From assembly GCF_947494125.1 (NCBI RefSeq), contig NZ_CANLTU010000002.1, positions 310,001-374,000 on the forward strand: 64,000 nucleotides of DNA, read 5' to 3'. Under the pieces are notes generated by a model. That model was not told the origin of the DNA and ran no database searches. It was given only the letters and a program-made list of their open reading frames with translations. The position numbers were made by a program, and so were the translations under genes. Of the stretch, positions 33,497 through 44,271 are shown one piece after another (position 1 is the first letter of the stretch; the number at the start of each line of letters is the position of its first letter). The DNA is from an uncultured Tenacibaculum sp. (GTDB taxonomy: Bacteria; Bacteroidota; Bacteroidia; Flavobacteriales; Flavobacteriaceae).

Positions 33497-34420
33497 TTAG
33501 TTGATTAAGATTTCAATTCTTCTATTTTTAGCCCTACCTTCTTTGGTGCTATTATCTGCAATTGGAGTAGCTTCTCCTTTTGAAGTTGAATTGATTATGG
33601 TTTTGTTTATACCTTGTTTTATGAAATAGTTAGAAACGTTTTTAGCGCGCTCTAATCCAATCCAGTTATTAGCTTCTTCTTCACCTAGATTATCTGTGTG
33701 CCCAATAATGGTTATTTTCTTGTTTGGATGTTTACGTAAATAATTTTTTACTTCTTTAGTGTATGAATACAAGGTTCTATCTGGCTTAAAAGAATTATTA
33801 CCAAATGAAGAGTGTAATGTTTTATTTGTAATTTCATTTTCTATAGAAGCTATTTTATTGTTAGCCATGGCATTACATGTTATGGTAATACCATCAGCAT
33901 AAAAACCTTCAGGATCATATTCATATTGATCAATTTTACTTTCTATATTAATTCTTTTAGGGTTTACACCATATTGAATTAGTTTTCTTTTTAAATATAA
34001 AGCTCTCTCATATCCAAAATTAGAATTATTATTTAGCAACTCATTTTTTAAATAAGTAGCTTTAATCGTAATTTCTTTTTGAGAATTATTATTTAAGAAA
34101 TTAAAAATAGAATCTTTAAAGTAGTAGAATTTTTTAGGAAAAAGAACTCGAGTATTGTTAGCGCTTGTTATAAACTTGTCATTAAAGTTAAGTTTAGTAG
34201 TCTGTTTTTTGGAAGGTATTATTTCCTTTTTTATAGTAAGTTGGAGTGTGTCTTTCTCTTTTTTTAAAGGTGTAGTTTTTTTTGAAGTCAAAGTTATTTG
34301 TTCTTTATTAACTTCATTTACAATATTTTTTACATCATCATTTAAAGCATGATTATGTATAAATAAGGCTATTGTAGCCCAACACAGAAAAAAGAGAAAA
34401 GCTTTTAAAAAGTTTCTCAT
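33497..34420 (-). CDS. OmpA family protein
   Basis: 307 residues. An N-terminal membrane helix or uncleaved signal (LKAFLFFLCWATIALFIHN) followed by a Lys/Thr-rich linker. Two OmpA-like peptidoglycan-binding units: a divergent one at about 85-180 (FNFLNNNSQKEITIKATY ... NPKRINIESKIDQYEY) and a clear one at about 215-307 (ITIIGHTDNLGEEEANNWIG ... GRAKNRRIEILIN with the diagnostic TD and R-N-R). Likely anchors the inner membrane or envelope complex to the cell wall. Operon with the HhH protein downstream. Confidence 0.82.
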   Translation of the reverse strand: MRNFLKAFLFFLCWATIALFIHNHALNDDVKNIVNEVNKEQITLTSKKTTPLKKEKDTLQLTIKKEIIPSKKQTTKLNFNDKFITSANNTRVLFPKKFYYFKDSIFNFLNNNSQKEITIKATYLKNELLNNNSNFGYERALYLKRKLIQYGVNPKRINIESKIDQYEYDPEGFYADGITITCNAMANNKIASIENEITNKTLHSSFGNNSFKPDRTLYSYTKEVKNYLRKHPNKKITIIGHTDNLGEEEANNWIGLERAKNVSNYFIKQGINKTIINSTSKGEATPIADNSTKEGRAKNRRIEILIN

Positions 34421-34510
34421 AAGTTATAAGGGGATAGTTTATTAACCCTATAAATGTATAAAAAACTTTTTAAGAAATAAAATAGGTGTATTTTACAGTA
34501 TATGAGTAAG

Positions 34511-36718
34511 CTATTTTTTTGCTCTTTCTACTAATTCTAATTGTTCAATTTTAGCTTTAGTAGTAAATAGCCCATAATTAATAAAAACATTTTTCTTCTC
34601 TATTTTATCAATTGTACCAACAGAATTTCCATCAACTAAACGAACTCTGTCATTAATTTTAAAAACATAAGCAGCCTTTTCTTTGGCTATTTTGTCTGCT
34701 ACTTTTTTCTTTTCTTCTCTAACTTTTACTACTTTTTGTAAGACTTCTTTTTCTACTTTGGTTATAATTTCTTTTTGCTTTTTAACAAGTTCTAAATCTT
34801 TTTTCTTTTCTAATTTACTTTTCTTTTGAGGCGGATTTTTCTTCGTGTATTTAGTTTTTTCAGACATAACCCATTTGAGAAAATTAGTAGAGAGCTCTTT
34901 TTTGTTATTGGTTTGAAAATATTTATTTAAAAGCTCATTTGTTTTTCTACCAAGAGAAAGCATACGTTGGTTATTGTCATATAACTCTTGAAAACCAGAA
35001 AGTTTGTCTTGTAATTTCTGTTCTTTTTCTTGTAAGTTTTCAATATGTTCTTTTCCTTTTGTTTTTTGCTTAACTAAACTATCTGAAGTTTTTTGTAAGC
35101 GATTTCGTTCTTTTTGAAGTTTAGAAATAGTTTTGTCTAAACGAACTTTTTCGGTTTCAACACGTTTTTTTGCTCGATTAATTATACTATAAGGAATTCC
35201 ATTTTTTTGAGCTACTTCAAAAGTAAAAGAACTACCAGCTTGTCCAATAAATAGTTTATATAAAGGCTCTAAAGTACGTTCGTCAAATTGCATATTAGCA
35301 TTGGTAACATTTTCTAATTCGTTAGCTAAAACTTTTAAATTAGCATAGTGTGTAGTAATAATTCCAAAAGCTTTATTTTCATAAAACTCTTCTAAGAAAA
35401 TTTCAGCTAAAGCACCACCTAGTTCTGGATCAGATCCAGTACCAAATTCATCAATTAAAAATAAAGTATTATCGTTACATTTTTTTAAAAAAGATCGCAT
35501 GTTTTTTAATCGATAACTATAGGTACTTAATTGATTTTCTATAGATTGATTATCACCAATATCAGTTAAAATAGTATTGAAAAGGGTTGTTTCACTACGT
35601 TCATGCACAGGAATTAGCAAGCCACTTTGTAGCATAAGTTGTAATAAACCTATAGTTTTTAAAGTAATACTTTTTCCTCCAGCATTAGGACCTGAAATAA
35701 CAATTATTTGTTGTTTTTCATCAAGTCGAATTGTTTGAGCAATGGTTTTTATACCCTGTTCTTTATTCTTTTTCCATAAAACAGGGTGAAATGCATCTTT
35801 AAAAAATATTTTTTTCTCCTTGGTAATTTTTGGAAGCAAACCATTAATGCTACGAGCATATTTAGCTTTAGAACCAACCATGTCTAAATGCGTTAAAAAA
35901 GTAACGTATTCATTTAACAAAGGTGTGTAAGGACGTATCTCGCTAGCTAAAGCTCTTAGTATTTTTACAACCTCTTGTTTTTCTTCATATATCAAATTTT
36001 GTAATTCTCTACTATAAGATAAAGTAGCTTGTGGAGCTATATAAACAATATTACCAGATTTTGAAGAGCCTAATAAACTTCCCTTTATTTTACGACGATG
36101 CATTGCTGTAACAGCTAAAACACGTTGATTATCTATAACAGTTTCTTTAATATCATCTAAATAACCACTAGCTATGTTTCTACTTAATGCATGAGAAAAA
36201 CTTTCAGAAATTTTTCCGCGAACATTATTTATATCTTTTCTTATTTGTTTTAAAACTGGTGAAGCATTATTAGCAACTTCACCATAAGAAGTAATTATTT
36301 TTTTTATACTATCAGAAACAAAAGTTGTAAACTCAATTTTATCACTTAAAGTGAAAAGAGTAGGGTAGTAGGTTTGAAATTTTTTAAGAAACTTTTTTTG
36401 CTCATTTACAGTATCTGTAACTGTTGCAACTTTTAAAAAAGCTTCAGTTTCTAAAAAACTATTTTCAATAGCTAATCGTTTAATTTCTTCGGTAACATCT
36501 TCAAAAGAATGATTTGGAACTCTGTTTTCATTTTCAAAAGAAGAAAGATATTCGTTAACTAAGTTCAATTCAAAAAATAAGTTTTTTTTGTTTGAAATTG
36601 GTTGAATTTGTAAAGTTTGTTCTTTACCTAAATTTGAAATACAGTGCTCGGCAACCTGTTCTAAAACTGTTGTAAATTCTAAATCTTGAAGTGTCTTTTC
36701 TGAAATGTTTTTAGTCAA
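34511..36718 (-). CDS. mutS2: MutS2-type ATPase lacking the Smr domain
   Basis: 735 residues. MutS core and clamp domains (1-320), ATPase with Walker A ISGPNAGGKS near 343, signature STYSYRL, Walker B LFLIDEFGTGSDPELGG and ITTHYANLK, then a long coiled coil (about 510-680) and a final KOW-like segment (INDRVRLVDGNSVGTIDKI). The C-terminal Smr nuclease domain of B. subtilis MutS2 (785 residues) is absent; the chain ends 20 residues after the KOW-like part. MutS2 acts on recombination intermediates and stalled ribosomes. Divergent from ung over 37 bases holding two overlapping promoters. Confidence 0.9.
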   Translation of the reverse strand: MTKNISEKTLQDLEFTTVLEQVAEHCISNLGKEQTLQIQPISNKKNLFFELNLVNEYLSSFENENRVPNHSFEDVTEEIKRLAIENSFLETEAFLKVATVTDTVNEQKKFLKKFQTYYPTLFTLSDKIEFTTFVSDSIKKIITSYGEVANNASPVLKQIRKDINNVRGKISESFSHALSRNIASGYLDDIKETVIDNQRVLAVTAMHRRKIKGSLLGSSKSGNIVYIAPQATLSYSRELQNLIYEEKQEVVKILRALASEIRPYTPLLNEYVTFLTHLDMVGSKAKYARSINGLLPKITKEKKIFFKDAFHPVLWKKNKEQGIKTIAQTIRLDEKQQIIVISGPNAGGKSITLKTIGLLQLMLQSGLLIPVHERSETTLFNTILTDIGDNQSIENQLSTYSYRLKNMRSFLKKCNDNTLFLIDEFGTGSDPELGGALAEIFLEEFYENKAFGIITTHYANLKVLANELENVTNANMQFDERTLEPLYKLFIGQAGSSFTFEVAQKNGIPYSIINRAKKRVETEKVRLDKTISKLQKERNRLQKTSDSLVKQKTKGKEHIENLQEKEQKLQDKLSGFQELYDNNQRMLSLGRKTNELLNKYFQTNNKKELSTNFLKWVMSEKTKYTKKNPPQKKSKLEKKKDLELVKKQKEIITKVEKEVLQKVVKVREEKKKVADKIAKEKAAYVFKINDRVRLVDGNSVGTIDKIEKKNVFINYGLFTTKAKIEQLELVERAKK

Positions 36719-36723
36719 AATAG

Positions 36724-36748
36724 TATATTTGAAACCAAAGCAAAAATA
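36724..36748. promoter_or_regulatory. Overlapping divergent promoters of mutS2 and ung
   Basis: Plus strand: TATATTTG at 36724-36731, 24 bases before the ung ATG. Minus strand: TATTTTTG at 36748-36741, 22 bases before the mutS2 ATG. Both are exact TAnnTTTG and lie within 25 bases of each other, so polymerase at one should exclude the other. Confidence 0.6.
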
Positions 36749-36755
36749 GGAAAGA

Positions 36756-37421
36756 ATGCAGGTAAAAATAGCAGATAGCTGGAAAAATATTTTACAGGAA
36801 GAAATTGAAAAATTATATTTTAAAAATTTAATTTCTTTTGTTGAAAATGAATATATAGAAAATATTTGTTATCCAGAGAAAGAGAGCATTTTTGCAGCAC
36901 TTAATTATTGTGCATTAGATGCTATAAAAGTGGTGGTTATAGGGCAAGATCCCTATCATGGAAAAGGACAAGCAAATGGTTTATGTTTTTCAGTTAAAGA
37001 AGAAATTAAACATCCACCATCTTTAATAAACATTTTTAAAGAAATTGAAACAGATTTAGGTATTTCTTATCCAAAATCTGGCGATTTATCACGTTGGGCA
37101 AAACAAGGAGTTTTGTTGTTAAATGCAACTTTAACGGTAAGGGAATCTGAAGCAGGGAGTCATCAGAAACAAGGATGGGAAGAGTTTACAGATGCCATAA
37201 TTAAGAAAGTTTCAGAAGAAAAAAAAGATGTTGTTTTTTTACTTTGGGGTGGTTATGCTAAAAAGAAAATAAAGCTGATAGATACTAAAAAACATCATGT
37301 TTTAACATCTGGACATCCCTCTCCACTAAGTGCAAATAGAGGGTATTGGTTTGGAAACAAACATTTTTCTCAAACTAATGAGTTTTTACAAGTAAAAGAA
37401 TTGAAAAAAATAGAATGGTAA
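36756..37421 (+). CDS. ung: Uracil-DNA glycosylase
   Basis: 221 residues, family 1. Catalytic Asp65 in GQDPYHG (63-69), FxxLLLNATLT, and His near 187 in HPSPLSA. Removes uracil from DNA at the start of base excision repair. Single gene, divergent from mutS2. Confidence 0.96.
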   Translation: MQVKIADSWKNILQEEIEKLYFKNLISFVENEYIENICYPEKESIFAALNYCALDAIKVVVIGQDPYHGKGQANGLCFSVKEEIKHPPSLINIFKEIETDLGISYPKSGDLSRWAKQGVLLLNATLTVRESEAGSHQKQGWEEFTDAIIKKVSEEKKDVVFLLWGGYAKKKIKLIDTKKHHVLTSGHPSPLSANRGYWFGNKHFSQTNEFLQVKELKKIEW

Positions 37422-37564
37422 TTAATTGTTTTTTAGTAGTGTTTAAAAAGTTAATTAAGTGTTAATTAACTATGTTAAATAGGTTTTTAACTAATTGCTA
37501 ACATAAATAATTTTTAATAGTGTCTAATTTGTAAAGGTTAATTAACTAAAACAAATTTTTCAAG

Positions 37565-38656
37565 ATGAAACCAAATAATTACTTTAAAGTTTTATTAAGT
37601 TTTTTACTTATTATTAGTATTGATTCTTACGCTCAATTAAACTTGCCTAGAGGGAGTCAGCAAGCAACAGTTTCTCAGCGCATTGGTATTTCCGATATTT
37701 ATGTTAAATATGCTAGACCAAGTGTAAAGAAAAGAGAAGTGTGGGGTAAATTAGTTCCTTATGGAATGAATAATTTAAATTTTGGAACCGCAAAAGAATC
37801 TCCTTGGCGTGCAGGAGCGAATGAAAACACAATTATAAAATTTACAACAGATGCTACGGTAGAAGGAAAATCTCTGAAAGCAGGGAAATATGGTTTGCAT
37901 ATGATTATTCATAACAATGATAAAGCAACTATTATTTTTTCTAAGAACAATAGTGCATGGGGAAGTTATTTTTATAAACCTAATGAAGATGTTTTGAGAG
38001 TGGATGTAAATATGACTGCGATTCCACATGAAGAGCAATTAACATATGATTTTACTGATGTAACTAAAAATTCGGCTGTACTATCTTTAAAATGGGGAAA
38101 AAAACAAGTTCCAATGAAAATAGGAGTTGATGTTACGAAGGTAGTTTTAGCAGATGTAAGAAAAAAGTTAGAAAGTCAGGCAGGTTTTAATCGTCAATCT
38201 TGGGAGCAAGCGGCAAACTTTTCAATGAATAACGGAGGTGATTTAAATGAAGCTTTAGGGTGGATTAATAATGCTATTTCAGGTCAGTTTTATAGTCAAA
38301 AAACATTTAGAAATGTAGGGATTAAGGCTCAAATATTAAACAAGCTTGGTAAAAAAGATGAATATAGTAAGATGATTGATGAAGCAGCTTCTATGGCAAA
38401 TACAGCTCAATTAAATAGATTGGGGTATGCGATGATAAATTCTAAAGATTATGCTAGAGCAATTAAATTTATGCAACTTAATGTAGATAAAAACTCGAAA
38501 AGTGCAAATGCTTATGATAGTTTGGGAGAAGCATACAAAGCAGCTGGAGATAAGAAGAAGGCGATTAAAGCGTTAAAAAAAGCGTTAACTTTAAACCCAG
38601 CAGCAAATGTAAAAAAGAATTCAGAAAAACTATTAAAAGAATTAGGTGCTATGTAG
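37565..38656 (+). CDS. DUF2911 protein with C-terminal TPR repeats
   Basis: 363 residues. Signal peptide (FKVLLSFLLIISIDSYA, cut before Q24). DUF2911 core about 30-175: LPRGSQQATVSQRIGISDIY, YARPSVKKREVWGKLVPYG, WRAGANENTIIKFTTDATVE, KAGKYGLHMI. Then helical TPR-like repeats (about 205-363) ending with a clear repeat NAYDSLGEAYKAAGDKKKAI. Common periplasmic protein in Bacteroidota, function unknown. A long 143-base upstream region has an AT-rich TTAATTAA pattern but no definite promoter. Confidence 0.88.
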   Translation: MKPNNYFKVLLSFLLIISIDSYAQLNLPRGSQQATVSQRIGISDIYVKYARPSVKKREVWGKLVPYGMNNLNFGTAKESPWRAGANENTIIKFTTDATVEGKSLKAGKYGLHMIIHNNDKATIIFSKNNSAWGSYFYKPNEDVLRVDVNMTAIPHEEQLTYDFTDVTKNSAVLSLKWGKKQVPMKIGVDVTKVVLADVRKKLESQAGFNRQSWEQAANFSMNNGGDLNEALGWINNAISGQFYSQKTFRNVGIKAQILNKLGKKDEYSKMIDEAASMANTAQLNRLGYAMINSKDYARAIKFMQLNVDKNSKSANAYDSLGEAYKAAGDKKKAIKALKKALTLNPAANVKKNSEKLLKELGAM

Positions 38657-38708
38657 AAAATAGAATCACAGGCTAAACTAATTTGATTAGCCAAACTTTT
38701 TAAATAGT

Positions 38709-38740
38709 AACTTGGGTTTTATAATAAAGCCCAAGTTTTT
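38709..38740. terminator. Two-way terminator
   Basis: AACTTGGGTTT pairs with AAAGCCCAAGTT with one bulged base, flanked by A/T runs, between convergent genes ending at 38656 and 38768. Confidence 0.8.
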
Positions 38741-38767
38741 TATTTTAAGAAGTATACAACTTTTGTT

Positions 38768-39781
38768 TTATGATACAATACTTGGTAACATTGTTTCATT
38801 GTAATAAGGTAAAATAATAGCTTCTAAAATATCTTCGGTATTATCTGAGTATTCTATTTCTATAATTTTGTTAGATTTTATCCATTTAGAAATTTTTTCG
38901 CACTGTCTTTTGTTGAATTTTTTTAGAACAGTTACGCCCATTTCTTTTAAACTTAAAGCATTGCATTGTTGCTCATATTGATTTTTCATTGGAATTACCA
39001 ATAGCTTTTTCTTTAGGTATAAAGCTTCAGCTGGAGTTTCAAAACCAGCACCACATAGCACACCGCTTGAGGAAGCCATGCTTCTAATAAACTCATTTCC
39101 ATTTATGGGCTGTATAAAGATGTTATTGTGCAATTTATGTTGGTTAGTATGTTTAGAAAATACTTGCCATTTAACATCTTTAAATTCAGATAAGACCTTT
39201 ATAATTTTCTTATCACTATAGGCAGGTAGGTATACTGTATAATGTCCTTTGTTAGTTCTATTTTTATATCTAATTTTTTTTCTGATGATTGGAGAGAATA
39301 TTGCAGAAGAATAAGTCTGAAAATGAAAACCAAATTTTATTTTCGAAGGGGCATAATATTTTAATATTAGTCTTTCAAATTTGTACATTCCATATTTAGG
39401 AGAATGTTTGTCTAAAACAGCATTCTGATGACTAAGTGATATGATAGGTGTGTTTTTTAATTTGGCAGCCCAGGCTGTAACAGGTTCAAAATCGTTAATG
39501 ATAAGGTCATAATCCTCAATCGGTATTGATTTTATTTCTTTAAATAGGTTGGTTAATTTTAATTTCTGTAAAGTTTGTTTAAAATCAATTCCTCCTTTTT
39601 TCCCAAAAATGAAACTTAAACCATAGTATTTATATTTTATTTCAAAAGGAAATTTTAGTTCACATTGGTGTCCACTAATTAAAACATCAACTTCAGCCTT
39701 TAACTGTAAGTAAGGTATAATTTCTATAGCTCTGCTAGCATGTCCGTTACCTGTTCCTTGAAATGCGTATAAAATTTTCAT
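38768..39781 (-). CDS. Glycosyltransferase, GT-B fold (family 28-like)
   Basis: 337 residues. The start MKILYAFQGTGNGHASRAIE is the glycine-rich loop of MurG/UGT-like enzymes. The C-terminal half has SSSGVLCGAGFETPAEALYL near 240 and LVIPMKNQYEQQCNALSLKE, the sugar-nucleotide-binding pattern. No membrane helices. The acceptor is unknown, perhaps a lipid. Its ATG lies 8 bases after the stop of the LpxH-like gene, and this pairing suggests an envelope role. Confidence 0.82.
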   Translation of the reverse strand: MKILYAFQGTGNGHASRAIEIIPYLQLKAEVDVLISGHQCELKFPFEIKYKYYGLSFIFGKKGGIDFKQTLQKLKLTNLFKEIKSIPIEDYDLIINDFEPVTAWAAKLKNTPIISLSHQNAVLDKHSPKYGMYKFERLILKYYAPSKIKFGFHFQTYSSAIFSPIIRKKIRYKNRTNKGHYTVYLPAYSDKKIIKVLSEFKDVKWQVFSKHTNQHKLHNNIFIQPINGNEFIRSMASSSGVLCGAGFETPAEALYLKKKLLVIPMKNQYEQQCNALSLKEMGVTVLKKFNKRQCEKISKWIKSNKIIEIEYSDNTEDILEAIILPYYNETMLPSIVS

Positions 39782-39789
39782 AAATGTTT

Positions 39790-40662
39790 TTAATTTTCTT
39801 TAATATTAAATTCTTTTAAAAGTTCTTCAAAAAGCATACTGTTACTACTTTCAGAAGCAACAAATTCAGAATCATTTTTATGTGAATTTAGATGAGCGTT
39901 TTTTGCGATATCATCTTTTTCATATTCATACAAAGTCCATGATTTATTATGATATTCTAAAGCAGTTAAGTTCTCAATCCAATCGCCAGAATTTAAATAA
40001 GTAGTTATACCGTTTTCATTTTCAATTTGTTTTATTTCTGGATGGTGTATATGTCCACAAACAACATAATCATATCCTTCTGAAATAGCGATGTCTGAAG
40101 CTGTTTTTTCAAAATTATTAATAAATTTCACAGCACCTTTAACACTGTTTTTTATTTTTTTAGAAAATGATAATTTTCCATAACCTAATCTGTTACTAAA
40201 CCAGTTTACAGCTGTATTTATCATAATTAAAGTATCGTAACCAAAACTGCCTAATTTAGCTAGCCATTTAGAATGTTGCATAGTTATATCAAAAACATCA
40301 CCATGAAAAAACCATCCCTTTTTACCATCAAGATCTAAAACTACTTTATTAACTATTTCAAAACTTCCGAGTCTAAATCCTTTAAACCTACGGAGCATTT
40401 CGTCGTGATTTCCTGTTATATAATAAACTTTAGTGCCAGAAGTTATAAAAGACATTAATTGCTTTATAATCTTCATATGTGGTTTAGGAAAATAACGTTT
40501 TTTAAATTGCCAAATATCTATGATGTCGCCATTTAAGATTAAGACTTTAGGATTGATGGTTTTTAAATAATTATGAAGTTCTGTGGCTCTACAACCAAAA
40601 GTGCCTAAATGAACATCAGATACAACAACAATATCTAATTTTCGCTTTTTGTTTTTTTTCAT
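39790..40662 (-). CDS. LpxH-like metallophosphoesterase (UDP-2,3-diacylglucosamine diphosphatase)
   Basis: 290 residues from the ATG at 40662 (MKKNKKRKLDIVVVSDVHLG). An in-frame TTG ten codons upstream falls inside the -7 box and is rejected. Calcineurin-type motifs: SDVHLG, LNGDIID, TGNHDEMLRRF, FHGDVFD and CGHIHHPEI. LpxH cleaves UDP-diacylglucosamine to lipid X. The insert about 150-185 (SNRLGYGKLSFSKKIKNSVK) fits the lipid-binding cap. Longer than E. coli LpxH (240) by a Ser/Asn-rich tail. A different phosphoesterase role cannot be excluded. Confidence 0.82.
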   Translation of the reverse strand: MKKNKKRKLDIVVVSDVHLGTFGCRATELHNYLKTINPKVLILNGDIIDIWQFKKRYFPKPHMKIIKQLMSFITSGTKVYYITGNHDEMLRRFKGFRLGSFEIVNKVVLDLDGKKGWFFHGDVFDITMQHSKWLAKLGSFGYDTLIMINTAVNWFSNRLGYGKLSFSKKIKNSVKGAVKFINNFEKTASDIAISEGYDYVVCGHIHHPEIKQIENENGITTYLNSGDWIENLTALEYHNKSWTLYEYEKDDIAKNAHLNSHKNDSEFVASESSNSMLFEELLKEFNIKEN

Positions 40663-40689
40663 TCTTAAAAGTATACTACTGTGTTTTAT

Positions 40690-40697
40690 CAAATATA
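40690..40697 (-). promoter_or_regulatory. -7 element of the LpxH-like gene
   Basis: TATATTTG, an exact TAnnTTTG, 27 bases before the ATG at 40662. It supports that start over the TTG at 40692. Confidence 0.6.
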
Positions 40698-40780
40698 CTT
40701 TTCGAATGTTTTTTTATGTTGAATTAAATGTGAAGTAATGGTAATGAGAATGTTATTGTTGTGTGGTGGCAAAGTTATGT

Positions 40781-40820
40781 AAAAGTAAAAAGCTCGGGAT
40801 TTCCCGAGCTTTTTACTTTT
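40781..40820 (-). terminator. Terminator of secA
   Basis: A perfect 18-bp stem (AAAAGTAAAAAGCTCGGG and its complement) around loop ATTT, 14 bases after the secA stop codon. Confidence 0.9.
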
Positions 40821-40834
40821 TATTTATGATAGTA

Positions 40835-43800
40835 TTATTTGTTGTATAATACCCAGCTTCCTTTTTCTAGTAAAGGAATTGCTTGTTTGTATTTTACTTC
40901 TTTTTCTTCACCAGTCATTACATTTTTAATTGTAACTCTTTCGTTTCTACCAATTTTTGGTTGTTCACGAACAATTGTTTCTACAACTTGTTGCTCTTGA
41001 GTTTGCTGATTTCTAGCTCTGCTCATAGCTTGCTGTGTAGAGTTTTGAACTTCATCTTTACGAGTATCTAATTGCTCACGTTTTTGTTCACGAGCTTCTG
41101 ATACTTGCGATGCATCTTGACTTGGTAATTGCCCTTTAAATAAGAAAGATAAAACTTCTTTGTTTACTTTATCAACTGTTTCTTGAAATAATTCGAAAGC
41201 TTCAAACTTATAAACTAATAAAGGATCTTTTTGTTCATAGGTAGCATTTTGAACGGTTTGTTTTAACTCATCCATTCTACGTAAATGATCTTTCCAGTTT
41301 TCATCAATAATTGATAAAGTAATGTTCTTTTCAAAATCGTTTACTAATGATTTTCCTTCAGATTCATATGCTTCTTTTAAGTTGGTAACTACTTGTAATG
41401 TTTTGGTACCATCTGTAAAAGGAACTACAATACGCTCGTAACGGTCACCTTCCGTTTCAAAAACATTTTTGATTACTGGGAAAGCATTGTCAGCATGCCT
41501 TTCTGTATCATTTTTATAATGATCAGAAACAATTACATACAATTTATCAATTATTTCCTGTTCAGTCAATTTAGTAAATTCTTCCTCTGAAAAAGGAGAA
41601 GTCATTGATGAAAAACGAATTAATTCGAACTCAAAGTTTTTGTAATCGTTATTCATCTTGTTTTGTTTTACAATAGAATCACAAGTATCATAAATCATAT
41701 TTGCAATATCTATTTGTAAACGTTGACCATCTAATGCATGACGACGACGCTTGTAAACAAACTCACGTTGTGCATTCATAATATCATCATACTCTAATAA
41801 ACGTTTACGAATACCAAAGTTATTTTCTTCTACTTTCTTTTGAGCTCTTTCAATAGATTTTGAAATCATAGAATGCTGAATTACTTCACCATCTTTTAAT
41901 CCCATTCTGTCCATCATTTTAGCAATTCTATCAGAACCAAATAAACGCATTAAATTATCATCTAAGGCAACATAGAATTGAGAAGAACCAACATCACCTT
42001 GACGACCAGCACGACCACGTAATTGACGATCGACACGACGAGAATCATGACGTTCAGTACCTACAATTGCTAAACCACCTGCAGCTTTTACTTCGTCAGA
42101 TAATTTAATATCGGTACCACGACCTGCCATATTTGTTGCAATTGTTACAACACCAGGATTACCCGCTTCAGCTACTACATCCGCTTCACGCTTGTGTAAT
42201 TTTGCGTTTAATATGTTGTGTGGAATTTTACGCATTTGTAACATTCTACCTAATAGTTCAGATATTTCTACTGATGTTGTTCCGATAAGAACTGGACGAC
42301 CAGCTTTCGATAATTCAACAACATCTTCAATTACAGCATTGTATTTTTCACGAGTAGTTTTGTAAACTAAATCTTGTTTGTCATCTCTCTGAATTGGTCT
42401 GTTTGTAGGAATTTCAACTACATCTAGTTTATAGATTTCCCAGAATTCACCAGCTTCAGTAATCGCAGTACCAGTCATACCAGATAACTTACGGTACATT
42501 CTAAAGTAGTTTTGTAACGTAACAGTTGCAAATGTTTGCGTTGCATCTTCAATTTTTACAGCTTCTTTAGCTTCGATTGCTTGATGCAATCCATCTGAGT
42601 AACGACGACCGTCCATAATACGACCCGTTTGCTCATCAACAATCATAACTTTATTGTCCATTACCACATATTCAACATCTTTTTCAAAAACAGTATATGC
42701 TTTTAAAAGTTGATTCATGGTATGAATACGTTCACTTTTTACGCTAAACTCACGATATAATTCTTCTTTTTGATTTGCTTTTTCCTCAGGAGTATCTTCA
42801 CTACTATCAATTTGACCAACGATAACACTTATATCTGGTAAAACGAAGAATGTATCATTTTCTGTTTTTTCAGATAAATGCCCAATACCTTTGTCGGTTA
42901 AATCAATTTGATTATTTTTTTCTTCAACAGTAAACCATAATTCAGCATCAACCTCAGGCATTAACTTATTATTGTCTTGCATGTAGAAGTTTTCTGTCTT
43001 TTGAAGAATTTGCTTTGTTCCTTCTTGAGATAAAAACTTAATTAAGGCTTTATTTTTTGGAAGTCCGCGATAAACTCTTAATAATAAGAAACCACCATCT
43101 TTAGTATTTCCTTCTTTTAGTAAGGTTTTTGCTTCTGCTAATACCCCTACTAAATATTTGTTTTGTAATGTTACTAAATCAGCTACTAAAGGTTTTAACT
43201 CATTAAATTCATGACGATCTCCTTGTGGTACAGGTCCAGATATAATTAGAGGTGTACGAGCATCATCTACTAAAACAGAATCAACTTCATCAATAATAGC
43301 ATAGTTTGGTGCTCTTTGAACTAAATCTTCTTTAGAACTAGCCATATTATCACGTAAATAATCGAAACCAAACTCATTGTTGGTACCATACGTAATGTCT
43401 GCATTATAAGCTTTTCTACGTTCTTCTGAATTTGGTTGGTGGAAATCAATACAATCTGTAGATAATCCATGAAATTCAAAAATTGGAGCCATCCACGCAC
43501 GGTCACGTTTTGCTAAATAATCATTCACAGTTACTACATGAACTCCGTTACCAGTTAAGGCATTTAAGAAAACGGGTAGGGTAGATACTAATGTTTTACC
43601 TTCACCAGTCATCATCTCAGCAATTTTACCTTGGTGTAAAACAGATCCACCAATTAATTGAACATCATAATGCACCATTTCCCAAGCTACTTCTTTTCCT
43701 GCAGCATCCCATGAACTTGCCCAGTAAGCTTTATCGCCTTCTAATACAATATGTTCTTTTGTAGCAGATAATTCTCTATCAAAAGCTGTAGCAACAACCT

Positions 43801-44185
43801 CTAATTCATCGTTTTGTGTAAAACGTTTAGCTGTTTCTTTTACTAAAGCAAAAGCTTCAGGCATAATATCTAATAAAACCGCTTCAGAAGCTTCATAAGC
43901 TTCATCTTTTAATTTATCTATTTCTGCATAAATTTCTTCTTGACGATCAATATCTGCATTTAGAGCTTCTTCTTCTAAAGTAGCAATAGTTTCATTAAAA
44001 GATTTTGTAGCTTCTTTTATTTTCGATTTAAACTCGATTGTTTTTGCCCGTAAACCATCATTAGATAAACTATTTAATGAATTTTCAAAAGATTGTACTT
44101 TTTCAACAATCGGTTGTAGAGATTTTAGGTCTTTTTGTTGTTTATCACCAACAAATAGTTTTAGAATCGAATTTAAAACGCTCAT
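40835..44185 (-). CDS. secA: Preprotein translocase ATPase SecA
   Basis: The motor of Sec export. 1116 residues, against about 900 in E. coli. Walker A MTGEGKT near 189, [49 protein letters not shown] and [14 protein letters not shown]. The extra length lies in a large insertion at about 330-465 (around [20 protein letters not shown]) and a Gln/Arg-rich region near the C-terminus ([16 protein letters not shown]). The C-terminal zinc-binding cysteines of E. coli SecA are absent. ATG start, preceded by a hairpin in the leader. Confidence 0.96.
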   Translation of the reverse strand: MSVLNSILKLFVGDKQQKDLKSLQPIVEKVQSFENSLNSLSNDGLRAKTIEFKSKIKEATKSFNETIATLEEEALNADIDRQEEIYAEIDKLKDEAYEASEAVLLDIMPEAFALVKETAKRFTQNDELEVVATAFDRELSATKEHIVLEGDKAYWASSWDAAGKEVAWEMVHYDVQLIGGSVLHQGKIAEMMTGEGKTLVSTLPVFLNALTGNGVHVVTVNDYLAKRDRAWMAPIFEFHGLSTDCIDFHQPNSEERRKAYNADITYGTNNEFGFDYLRDNMASSKEDLVQRAPNYAIIDEVDSVLVDDARTPLIISGPVPQGDRHEFNELKPLVADLVTLQNKYLVGVLAEAKTLLKEGNTKDGGFLLLRVYRGLPKNKALIKFLSQEGTKQILQKTENFYMQDNNKLMPEVDAELWFTVEEKNNQIDLTDKGIGHLSEKTENDTFFVLPDISVIVGQIDSSEDTPEEKANQKEELYREFSVKSERIHTMNQLLKAYTVFEKDVEYVVMDNKVMIVDEQTGRIMDGRRYSDGLHQAIEAKEAVKIEDATQTFATVTLQNYFRMYRKLSGMTGTAITEAGEFWEIYKLDVVEIPTNRPIQRDDKQDLVYKTTREKYNAVIEDVVELSKAGRPVLIGTTSVEISELLGRMLQMRKIPHNILNAKLHKREADVVAEAGNPGVVTIATNMAGRGTDIKLSDEVKAAGGLAIVGTERHDSRRVDRQLRGRAGRQGDVGSSQFYVALDDNLMRLFGSDRIAKMMDRMGLKDGEVIQHSMISKSIERAQKKVEENNFGIRKRLLEYDDIMNAQREFVYKRRRHALDGQRLQIDIANMIYDTCDSIVKQNKMNNDYKNFEFELIRFSSMTSPFSEEEFTKLTEQEIIDKLYVIVSDHYKNDTERHADNAFPVIKNVFETEGDRYERIVVPFTDGTKTLQVVTNLKEAYESEGKSLVNDFEKNITLSIIDENWKDHLRRMDELKQTVQNATYEQKDPLLVYKFEAFELFQETVDKVNKEVLSFLFKGQLPSQDASQVSEAREQKREQLDTRKDEVQNSTQQAMSRARNQQTQEQQVVETIVREQPKIGRNERVTIKNVMTGEEKEVKYKQAIPLLEKGSWVLYNK

Positions 44186-44205
44186 TTGTAAAATATTGTT
44201 TTATA

Positions 44206-44230
44206 GTAGATTAAATATGTTTTAATCTAC
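44206..44230. other. Hairpin in the secA leader
   Basis: GTAGATTAAA and its exact complement TTTAATCTAC around a 5-base loop, 20-45 bases upstream of the secA ATG. It lacks a good T run on the minus strand, so it may be a leader structure and not a terminator. Confidence 0.4.
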
Positions 44231-44271
44231 TTTTGTATGTTTATAATTTATGTGCTTAAAAGTAAGCAAAA

